From Adonisia turfae CCMR0081 (GTDB taxonomy: Bacteria > Cyanobacteriota > Cyanobacteriia > Phormidesmidales > Phormidesmidaceae): a stretch of DNA of 44,564 nt. Below are positions 37,014 to 44,564 of this stretch, piece after piece. Under the pieces are notes generated by a model. That model saw only the letters and a list, made by a program, of their open reading frames with translations, searched no databases and was not told the origin of the DNA. Positions within the stretch are counted from its first letter, which is position 1. The number at the start of each line of letters is the position of its first letter. Made by a program: the position numbers and the translations under genes. Location of the stretch: contig NZ_QXHD01000004.1 of NCBI RefSeq assembly GCF_011009555.1, positions 5,210,286 through 5,254,849 on the forward strand, written 5' to 3'.

Positions 37014-40000
37014 ATGAACCAACAACAATCGACAAACAACCATCGCTCCTTGCTCAAGAATTCTCTGCTTGAGTTGAAACGGATGCAGACCAAGCTACAG
37101 GTGGCAGAGCAGGCCAGAATAGAACCCATTGCCATTGTTGGTGTCGGGTGTCGTTTTCCCAAAGCGCCTAATTTAGAAGCCTTTTGGCAGTTACTTGAAC
37201 AGGGTGTTGATGCCGCCACCGAGGTACCTAAGGAGCGATGGGATATTGATCAATATTATGCTCCAGAGCCCGGAGTGGCTGGAAAAATGTATACCCGCCA
37301 TGGCAGCTTCATCACCGATGTGGATCAGTTTGATCCTGAGTTTTTCAGAATCTCTCCTCGGGAAGCTAAAAACTTGGATCCCCAGCATCGTCTGTTGCTT
37401 GAAGTCTGTTGGGAGAGTCTTGAGTATGCAGGGTTGTCGCCCCTGGCATTAAAAGGAAGTCAAACCGGTGTATTCATCGGCATGATGACCCATGACTATC
37501 AACAGCTGGTGGCCCATTCTACTGATTTGCAATCTGCCTTTGGTACCGGTGCTCCCCTTGCAGCTGGACGCATTGCCTATACCTTAGGTTTAAATGGACC
37601 CACGTTAACCCTGGAAACAGCCTGTTCTTCTTCTCTTGTGGCCTGTCATTTGGCCTGCCAGAGCTTACGCAACCAGGAATGTAACCTGGCCCTGGTGGGT
37701 GGGGTGAATCTGATGCTGACGCCCCAGGTCAGTGTGTTTGAGGCGCAAACCCGCATGAACTCCGTCGATGGTCGTTGTAAAACCTTTGACCAATCGGCTG
37801 ATGGCTATGGCCGGGGTGAAGGATGCGGTGTAGTAGTACTCAAGCGGTTATCAGATGCCCAGGCCAATGGCGATCAAATTTTTGCTGTTATCCGAGGATC
37901 AGCCGTTAACCATGACGGGGCCAGTAGTGGGTTGACGGTGCCCAATGGATTGGCCCAGGAATCTGTTATCCGTCAGGCCCTAGGCAGCGGCAAGCTAGAG
38001 GCATCCCAGGTGGATTATATCGAGTGCCATGGCACCGGCACCCCCCTGGGCGATCCGATTGAGGTGGAGGCCCTGGCCAATGTCTATGGTTCCCAGCGTC
38101 CTCAAGATTCTCCCCTGATGATTGGCTCGGTCAAAACCAATATCGGCCATACCGAAGGAGCTGCCGGGATTGCTGGGTTAATCAAAGTAATTCTGTCGTT
38201 GCAACAGGAGAAAATCCCTCCCCATCTCCATCTTAAGCAGCCTAATCCACGGGTTGACTGGGAAGAAATGCCGGTGACCGTACCCACAGCAGTAACGCCC
38301 TGGGTACGGGGAGACAAGCCTCGGCTAGCAGGGGTGAGTTCCTTTGGAGTAAGTGGCACCAATGCCCATGTGATTGTGGCAGAAGCTCCGGCTGTCCCCA
38401 TCTCTGATCAAACATCTAATCAGCCAGAGCGGCCCTGGCATGTGCTGACCTTGTCAGCCAAAACTAGAGGAGGGTTGCGATCGCTGATCACCCACTACAG
38501 AAAATTCTTAGATCACCATCCAGAGCTAGCCATTGCCAATATTTGCCACACCACTAACCAGGGGCGCACTCACTTTAGTGAGCGCATTGCGGTTGTAGGC
38601 AGGTCGGTTGATGAGGTCAGTCAAAAGCTCGATCAATTAGAAGCCAACGGGATAACAGTTAGGGATATCGAAGAATCAAGGGATTCCCTTAACCAGTCTG
38701 AAATTGTCTTTCTGTTTACCGGCCAGGGAGCACAGTACAGAGACATGGGCCGAGAGCTATACGAAACCCAGCCACTATTCCGGCAAATCCTCGACCACTG
38801 TAACAATATTCTCCGCCCCTACCTAGATCTAGATATTCTCAATATTCTCTACCCAGATATTGCGGAAGAAGGGCAGGCACAAGGCCAGCCCCTACGCATT
38901 GATCCAGGGCAGGCACAAGGCCAGCCCCTACAGTCTGATTACACCTCGCCCCTTAACCAAACCGCCTACACCCAACCCGCCCTATTTGCCCTCGCATATG
39001 CCCTATGCCAACTCTGGCAATCCTGGGGCATTAAGCCATCCATTGTTATAGGCCACAGCATCGGTGAATATGTCGCCGCCTGTGTTGCTGGAGTCTTCAG
39101 CCTGGAAGATGGCCTGAAACTTATTGCCATGCGGGGCAAGCTAATGCAGCAGTTGCCTTCAGGGGGAGCTATGGTGTCAGTGATGGCCTCAGCTAAGCAA
39201 GTTAAGGCTGTAATTGCAGATCAGGCCGACGTCACCATTGCCGCCATCAATGGGCCTGAAAGCACTGTGATTTCAGGTGACGCAACCGCCGTTCAAACCA
39301 TTGCCCAACAGCTTGAAGACCAGGGGATCAAAACCAAACAGTTACAGGTTTCCCATGCCTTTCATTCTCCCTTAATGCAGCCTATGCTGGCCGACTTCAA
39401 ACAAGTCGCGCAGCAAATCTCCTACTCCATCCCCAAACTCAAACTAATTTCCAATGTCACCGGGCAGGTGATTAACGAAGAAATTGCCACACCAGACTAT
39501 TGGTGTCGGCATATTCTCGCCCCTGTCAACCTTGTAGCAGGGATAGAGTCTCTTCATCAACAGTGCTTACGACAACAAGACGGTATCTTTTTAGAATGCG
39601 GTCCTAAGCCGGTTCTGATGGGCATGGCGCGACAATGTTTTCCCGACAATAAAAGTAACCTGTGGCTACCTAGTCTGAGACCCAATCAAACGGATTGGCA
39701 ACAGATGCTAAGCAGCCTGAGTGATCTGTATATCAGGGGTGTCGATATTGATTGGGAACGGTTTGATCAAGACTATCCCCAGCGGCGTAAGGTGGCGTTG
39801 CCCACATACCCTTTCCAACGACAACGCTACTGGGTAGAAGAGACTACAGAACCAACTCCCCAGGCTAGTCCCGTCCTAACGTCACAGGTAACAGAGCTAC
39901 TGCATCAAGGCGATGTGGCTCAGCTGACTCAGCTATTGGCTGGCCAGCCAGATTCAGATACCGGGATCTTGGAACGCCTGGTGCAGGTCCATCAACAACA

Positions 40001-43000
40001 GCTGGCGGCTCAATCTGTTCAGGATTTAATGTATGAATTACAGTGGGTTGTTAAAGATTTAAATAGCCAGGACTTGCCCAATGATGGAATCTCACCCCGT
40101 CATTGGATCATTGTTAGCGATTCAACAGAGTCAGGCGCTGCCTTAGTGGAGCAATTGCAAACCTTGGGTCAAACCTGTAGTCGGGTTGTTTTAGACCACA
40201 CCATTGCAAACCAGGACAACAACTCAGTCTACACCTTGCAGCCTGAGAATCCTGCTGACTTCGAATCGCTCTGGGATCAGGTGAAACAGATAGATTCTCA
40301 TCCCATTGCAGGGGTTATCTGGCTTGGGGATACAACGGGAGACACCCCAAATCTTACTGCATTGGAATCGGCCATCAATTCTCTCTGTCAGCCCCTGCTA
40401 TTTTTAATGCAGAGCCTGACGCAGCAACCGGCGTTATCCAATGCCAAGCTTTGGGTGATTACCCAAAATGCGGTTTCTCTGGGAACAGAATTACCCACAT
40501 TGGCCCAAGGCCCTGTGCGAGGGATGAGCCGAATTTTTGGCCTGGAGCATCCTCAACAGTGGGGGGGGATGGTGGATCTGGATGGTGCTATGACTGTGGC
40601 AAAGCAGGCTGATATTCTGATCTCAGAAGTCTTAGGGAATCAAACAGAAGAACAGGTTGCCTATCGCAGTGGGACTCGTTATGTGGCTCGTTTGAGTCAG
40701 AGTATCCCCGAGAAAACGACGCAACTCTCAATTTCATCTGAGGGTAGCTACCTGATTACAGGCGGACTGGGGGGATTGGGTCTTGTTGTTGCCCAATGGT
40801 TAGTAGAGCAGGGTGCCCGACACCTGATCTTGCTGAGTCGGCGGGGGGCGGATACACCCCAAAAACAAGTGGCAGTGGCCCAGTTGCAGTCGTCCGGGGC
40901 AAACGTTGTCACGCCTATCGCAGATGTGGGAGATGAAGCGGCTCTCACTTTAGCGTTACAGAAACTGCCTGAGTTCTCTTCAATAAAGGGTGTGATTCAT
41001 ATTGCCGGTATCGGGGGCGGAGCCCATCCCATCGCTGAGCTGCAACCCACCACACTGCAGCAAACATTGCGCCCCAAGGTAGCCGGTACCTGGAACCTGC
41101 ACCAGCTAAGTTTGAAGTGGGATCTAGACTTTTTCGTCAACTTTAGCTCCATTGCTTCGGTGTGGGGCTCAGCTCAACAGGCCCATTATGGGGCCGCTAA
41201 TGAGTTTCAGAATTTGTTGGCCCATTACCGTCGGGTGCAGGGTTTGCCGATTCTGACGGTGAACTGGTCTGCGATCGCAGGAGCAGGCATGTTAACAGAT
41301 GTGGAAGACCAGCTTATCCAGCGACTATCCCAGTTAGGGGTCACCCCCTTAACACTGCCACAGATGACCGCTGCCTTATCAGTATTGCTGGGCAGTAGCG
41401 GCACTCAGCGGGTGATAGCCGCTGTGGATTGGTCGAAATTTGATGCCGTATATCAAGTTGGGCGACCCCGAAAATTGCTAGAGCAGCTGGTGGCGAAACC
41501 GGTTGCACAAAGTACACCCCAATCCCGTACACATTTAATCCAACACCTACGGGCCTTACCTGCAGCCCAGCGCGATGAATCCCTACAACAAAACTTGGCA
41601 GAGGGCATTGCCCAGGTGCTGGGTTTGCCGGATGGCAAAAAGCTAAAGCCTACCCAGGATTTATTTGAACTGGGTATGGATTCATTAATGGCTGTAGAGC
41701 TAAGAAATCGGCTCCAGCAACAACTTGGGGTGGAGATTCCGGTTTCTAAATTTATGGGTGGGGTGAACCTGGCCACTTTAGAAGATGTTATTCGTCAGCA
41801 GTGGGAAGACCTTGATTTACTTGATTTAAATGTGGATACGGCAGGACCACAGCCTGAGTTGGCGATTGCGGCCCGATCTGATGCCTCTGGTGAGACATTG
41901 ACATCTGATGCCCTTACCCAGAAACAGTATCCCCTATCCTTCAATCAACAGGCGCTCTGGTTTATCTGGAACCTGGCCCCCGACAGTTATGCCTATAACG
42001 TGTCTTTTCCAGTGCGGCTAATGGATGCCAATAACATTTCCAGCTGGCGCGGTGCATTTCAACAGTTTCTGGAGCGCCATGCCATTCTCCGTAGTTGTTT
42101 TCCCAGCTTAGATGACCAGCCCCAGCAACAGATACTGGATGCAAATACCCTGGACTTCCAGGTGATGGATGCCACGGGTTGGGATCAACTAGAGCTGCGG
42201 CAACAGGTGACTGCCGCCCATCGCACCCCATTTGATCTAAAGGCGGGTCCTCTGTTCCGAGTCAGGTGCTTTCAGTTGGCGGAGCAGGAAATCCTTCTGC
42301 TGATCTCCATGCACCATATTGTCTATGACGGCTGGTCCCTCAGTCTGTTGCTCGATGAGTTGCCCATTCTTTATCGAGTTCAACAAACTCAGCAATCGCT
42401 TTCTCTAACTCCCCCCAGTCATACCTATCAAGACTTTGTGCAGTGGCAGCAACAGCTACTGGTCAGTGCTAAGGGAGAACAACTGTGGCACTACTGGCAA
42501 ACTCAACTTCAGGGGCAACTGCCGGTGCTACAGCTGCCGTTGGATCGGCCCCGACCGCCAGTGCAAACCTACCGTGGCGGCTCATGTCCATTGCACTTGT
42601 CCGCAGAACTAACGGGCCAGCTAAAGGCCCTGGCGGAGACCCGAAAAGTTTCCCTGTATACGTTGCTGCTAACGGCCTATCAAGTCTTTCTTCACCGCTA
42701 TACTCAGCAGGAGGACATTATTGTGGGCTCCCCAGTGGCCGGGCGCACACGTTCAGACTTTACGCAGATCTTTGGCTATTTTCTCAATCTGTTGCCCATT
42801 CGGACGGTGCTACAGGGAACGGCCAGTTTTACGGAAATGTTAACCCAGACCCAACACACATTGGGGCAGGCGTTAGACCATCAAGATTTTCCGTTTGCGT
42901 TGATGGTGGAGCGATTACAGCCCCAGCGAGATCCTAGTTATTCTCCTATTTTTCAAACGATTTTTATCTTGCAAAATTTCCCCCAGGGACATGTGCTGGC

Positions 43001-44564
43001 TGCCCTGGATGGCGATAGTCCCCAAAACTGGGGCGGGATTAATGTGCTTCCCTATGATCTGCCGCAATTTGAGGGACAGTTTGATTTGTCCCTGGAAATG
43101 GTGGAAAGCAGTGCGGGGTTAACGGGGGCATTTAAGTACAACAGTGATTTGTTTGAGGAAGATACAATCACGCGCATGTTGGGACAGTTTCAAACTATGT
43201 TGGCGGCGATCGCTACCAATCCCCAGCAGCCCATTCACCAGCTCCCTCTACTGACTGAGGTAGAACAACATCAACTGTTGGTGCAGTGGAATGATACGGC
43301 GGTGGACTATGACCAGCATACGTGCATTCATCAGCTGTTTGAGGACCAGGTAGAACGTACACCGGATGCGATCGCACTCGTCGTTGGCCCAGAACAACTG
43401 AGCTATCGGGACTTAAATACCCGCGCCGATCAACTGGCCCATCACCTGCAACGGTTAGGGGTGGGGCCGGAGGTATTGGTGGGCATTTGCGTAGAACGCT
43501 CCCTGGAGATGATGGTGGGGCTGCTGGGGATCCTCAAAGCGGGTGGCGCTTACGTGCCGCTAGATCCTGAATATCCGCAGCAACGCCTTGCTTTTATGCT
43601 GGACGATGCGCAAATATCGGTGCTCTTAACCCAGGAACGGCTGCTGTCTGTGTTAGCCAACCAGGGGGCGCAAAATCCTGAAACACAGGTAATTTGCTTA
43701 GATCGAGATTGGGATACTATTCGACAGGCGACGGTTAATGCAGAAAATTCTGATGCAGAAAATTCCCTGCATGGTTCCGAACTGTCTAAGGCAACACCGG
43801 TAACCGCCAACAATTTAGCCTATGTGATTTACACCTCAGGCTCTACGGGGAAACCCAAAGGAGTGATGATTGAACATCGCCAGGTGATTAATTTCTTCAT
43901 GGCGATGGATGATCTGGTGGAGTCAGGCGATCGCAAGATCTGGCTGGCATTGACCACCATTTCCTTCGATATTTCGGTGCTAGAAATTTTCTGGACCTTG
44001 ACGGCGGGCTTTCAGGTCATCCTGCAAACCGATTCTAAATATATCTCAGCTGCCGCTAGCCCGAGTCTTCCGTCCCAGCCCCTGGACTTTAGTCTGTTTT
44101 ACTTTGCCAACAACAGTCAGACCATTAATGCTGCAGACCAGTATCGACTGTTGCTGGAAGGGGCCAAGTATGCCGATAACAATGGATTTACCGCTATTTG
44201 GACCCCAGAACGCCACTTCCATGAATTTGGCGGGACTTACCCTAATCCGGCGGTGACCAGTGCGGCGATTGCTACGGCCACCCAACGGATTCAAATCCGG
44301 GCTGGCAGCGTGGTGCTGCCTCTCCATGATCCGTTGCGGGTGGCGGAGGAGTGGGCCTTTGTGGATAACCTATCCAACGGCAGGGTCGGTCTTTCGGTGG
44401 CTAGCGGCTGGCATCCCAATGATTTTGTGCTGGCTCCGGAGAATTATTGCGATCGCAAAGCCATTATGGCCGAGAGTATCACCACTCTACGACAACTTTG
44501 GCAAGGGGAGGCGATCCCTCGCCCCAACGGCACCGATGACACCATTCAGGTTCGCACCTATCCC
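37014..44564 (+). CDS. PKS-NRPS subunit KS-AT-KR-ACP-C-A with embedded flavin monooxygenase (partial)
   Basis: 2,517 codons, open to the window end. Residues 1-36 form a charged coiled coil (LLKNSLLELKRMQTKLQVAEQ), a likely docking partner of the preceding subunit's C-terminus. KS (ETACSSS, Cys204; IECHGTGT); AT (GHSIGEY Ser682, HAFHS); KR (GGLGGLG near 1250, AHYGAANEF, no LDD); ACP Ser1557 (GMDSLMA). C domain about 1640-2080 with HHIVYDGWS (His1767, His1768, Asp1772). A domain from about 2105: LSYRDLN, YTSGSTGKPKG near 2273, A4 FDISVLEIF. Right after A4, from about 2355, the chain changes to a luciferase-like monooxygenase (LDFSLFYFANN, WTPERHFHEFGG, RAGSVVLPLHDPLRVAEEW, GRVGLSVASGWHPNDFV). 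It would extend the ketide once and couple it to an amino acid that the inserted domain may oxidise. Pocket residues seen so far are D-I-L only. Confidence 0.95.
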   Translation, partial: MNQQQSTNNHRSLLKNSLLELKRMQTKLQVAEQARIEPIAIVGVGCRFPKAPNLEAFWQLLEQGVDAATEVPKERWDIDQYYAPEPGVAGKMYTRHGSFITDVDQFDPEFFRISPREAKNLDPQHRLLLEVCWESLEYAGLSPLALKGSQTGVFIGMMTHDYQQLVAHSTDLQSAFGTGAPLAAGRIAYTLGLNGPTLTLETACSSSLVACHLACQSLRNQECNLALVGGVNLMLTPQVSVFEAQTRMNSVDGRCKTFDQSADGYGRGEGCGVVVLKRLSDAQANGDQIFAVIRGSAVNHDGASSGLTVPNGLAQESVIRQALGSGKLEASQVDYIECHGTGTPLGDPIEVEALANVYGSQRPQDSPLMIGSVKTNIGHTEGAAGIAGLIKVILSLQQEKIPPHLHLKQPNPRVDWEEMPVTVPTAVTPWVRGDKPRLAGVSSFGVSGTNAHVIVAEAPAVPISDQTSNQPERPWHVLTLSAKTRGGLRSLITHYRKFLDHHPELAIANICHTTNQGRTHFSERIAVVGRSVDEVSQKLDQLEANGITVRDIEESRDSLNQSEIVFLFTGQGAQYRDMGRELYETQPLFRQILDHCNNILRPYLDLDILNILYPDIAEEGQAQGQPLRIDPGQAQGQPLQSDYTSPLNQTAYTQPALFALAYALCQLWQSWGIKPSIVIGHSIGEYVAACVAGVFSLEDGLKLIAMRGKLMQQLPSGGAMVSVMASAKQVKAVIADQADVTIAAINGPESTVISGDATAVQTIAQQLEDQGIKTKQLQVSHAFHSPLMQPMLADFKQVAQQISYSIPKLKLISNVTGQVINEEIATPDYWCRHILAPVNLVAGIESLHQQCLRQQDGIFLECGPKPVLMGMARQCFPDNKSNLWLPSLRPNQTDWQQMLSSLSDLYIRGVDIDWERFDQDYPQRRKVALPTYPFQRQRYWVEETTEPTPQASPVLTSQVTELLHQGDVAQLTQLLAGQPDSDTGILERLVQVHQQQLAAQSVQDLMYELQWVVKDLNSQDLPNDGISPRHWIIVSDSTESGAALVEQLQTLGQTCSRVVLDHTIANQDNNSVYTLQPENPADFESLWDQVKQIDSHPIAGVIWLGDTTGDTPNLTALESAINSLCQPLLFLMQSLTQQPALSNAKLWVITQNAVSLGTELPTLAQGPVRGMSRIFGLEHPQQWGGMVDLDGAMTVAKQADILISEVLGNQTEEQVAYRSGTRYVARLSQSIPEKTTQLSISSEGSYLITGGLGGLGLVVAQWLVEQGARHLILLSRRGADTPQKQVAVAQLQSSGANVVTPIADVGDEAALTLALQKLPEFSSIKGVIHIAGIGGGAHPIAELQPTTLQQTLRPKVAGTWNLHQLSLKWDLDFFVNFSSIASVWGSAQQAHYGAANEFQNLLAHYRRVQGLPILTVNWSAIAGAGMLTDVEDQLIQRLSQLGVTPLTLPQMTAALSVLLGSSGTQRVIAAVDWSKFDAVYQVGRPRKLLEQLVAKPVAQSTPQSRTHLIQHLRALPAAQRDESLQQNLAEGIAQVLGLPDGKKLKPTQDLFELGMDSLMAVELRNRLQQQLGVEIPVSKFMGGVNLATLEDVIRQQWEDLDLLDLNVDTAGPQPELAIAARSDASGETLTSDALTQKQYPLSFNQQALWFIWNLAPDSYAYNVSFPVRLMDANNISSWRGAFQQFLERHAILRSCFPSLDDQPQQQILDANTLDFQVMDATGWDQLELRQQVTAAHRTPFDLKAGPLFRVRCFQLAEQEILLLISMHHIVYDGWSLSLLLDELPILYRVQQTQQSLSLTPPSHTYQDFVQWQQQLLVSAKGEQLWHYWQTQLQGQLPVLQLPLDRPRPPVQTYRGGSCPLHLSAELTGQLKALAETRKVSLYTLLLTAYQVFLHRYTQQEDIIVGSPVAGRTRSDFTQIFGYFLNLLPIRTVLQGTASFTEMLTQTQHTLGQALDHQDFPFALMVERLQPQRDPSYSPIFQTIFILQNFPQGHVLAALDGDSPQNWGGINVLPYDLPQFEGQFDLSLEMVESSAGLTGAFKYNSDLFEEDTITRMLGQFQTMLAAIATNPQQPIHQLPLLTEVEQHQLLVQWNDTAVDYDQHTCIHQLFEDQVERTPDAIALVVGPEQLSYRDLNTRADQLAHHLQRLGVGPEVLVGICVERSLEMMVGLLGILKAGGAYVPLDPEYPQQRLAFMLDDAQISVLLTQERLLSVLANQGAQNPETQVICLDRDWDTIRQATVNAENSDAENSLHGSELSKATPVTANNLAYVIYTSGSTGKPKGVMIEHRQVINFFMAMDDLVESGDRKIWLALTTISFDISVLEIFWTLTAGFQVILQTDSKYISAAASPSLPSQPLDFSLFYFANNSQTINAADQYRLLLEGAKYADNNGFTAIWTPERHFHEFGGTYPNPAVTSAAIATATQRIQIRAGSVVLPLHDPLRVAEEWAFVDNLSNGRVGLSVASGWHPNDFVLAPENYCDRKAIMAESITTLRQLWQGEAIPRPNGTDDTIQVRTYP
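38875..38930 (+). repeat. Tandem REP-like element inside the AT of the PKS-NRPS
   Basis: Two identical copies of AGGCACAAGGCCAGCCCCTA at 38875-38894 and 38911-38930, period 36 nt, encoding QAQGQPLRIDPGQAQGQPLQ. It sits at the same position as the copy in the module-1 AT and with nearly the same flanks, so the pair spread by duplication or gene conversion. Confidence 0.7.
43737..43766 (+). repeat. 15-nt tandem duplication in the A domain
   Basis: AATGCAGAAAATTCT followed by GATGCAGAAAATTCC, encoding NAENS-DAENS in the loop before LAYVIYTSGSTG. A recent in-frame slip; that loop is variable in A domains. Confidence 0.6.

Noticed and set aside
42485..42937. A 150-codon open frame on the plus strand
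   Set aside because: It lies in another frame within the condensation domain of the PKS-NRPS, shows no protein family features, and the real frame is intact here.
37014..44564. Frameshift or decay in the last gene
   Set aside because: The frame was followed through KS, AT, KR, ACP, C and A motifs to the window end without a stop; it only lacks a stop because the window ends.

Overview
The window is 44.6 kb of a modular NRPS/PKS gene cluster from a cyanobacterium. HIP1 octamers (GCGATCGC) recur throughout, and the domain types are those of filamentous cyanobacterial lipopeptide pathways: fatty acyl-AMP ligase (FAAL) loading, Cys-His-His KS, malonyl-type AT and mixed PKS-NRPS subunits. Almost all of it is coding. 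I see no tRNA, rRNA, CRISPR array, transposase or regulator gene. Both ends of the window cut through assembly-line genes.

Left arm (minus strand, read from 10911 down to 1). A probable operon encodes a FAAL-ACP loading protein, a cytochrome P450 (4-nt spacing, GTG start inside the coupling region), a one-module PKS, and the start of an NRPS whose first domain is an A domain. The PKS reads KS-AT-DH-KR-ACP and ends in a complete choline/carnitine O-acyltransferase-like domain, an unusual bacterial fusion. The NRPS uses a TTG start behind a strong ribosome binding site.

Centre (plus strand, 11372-18665). A compact NRPS, A-T-C-A-T-TE, is followed by a lysine 2,3-aminomutase gene. The first A-domain pocket reads like Lys/beta-Lys and the second like Gly, so this pair probably makes or adds a beta-lysyl-glycine unit. 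The cassette is flanked by outward-facing, imperfect inverted repeats of about 160 bp. Each repeat holds the same four-fold CTGAA direct repeat, a GATAAT -10 candidate and a five-codon mini-ORF. The left copy is the promoter and leader of the FAAL-ACP operon. The right copy carries a dead remnant of that gene's first codons.

Right arm (plus strand, 19161 to the end). A 5,949-residue FAAL-ACP-PKS with three extension modules (KR; DH-KR; DH-KR) is followed after 3 nt by a PKS-NRPS. That subunit reads KS-AT-KR-ACP-C-A, with the A domain split after motif A4 by a luciferase-like flavin monooxygenase domain that runs off the window. A C-terminal acidic/helical tail and an N-terminal coiled coil look like a matching docking pair. 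The expected chain is a fatty acyl starter extended by four ketides (hydroxyl, ene, ene, hydroxyl) and then an amino acid that may be oxidised.

The two arms each have their own FAAL and probably a shared promoter ancestry. They could be two branches of one lipopeptide pathway or two neighbouring pathways under common control; the sequence here does not decide between these. Product structure and all substrate assignments are inference from motifs read by eye.
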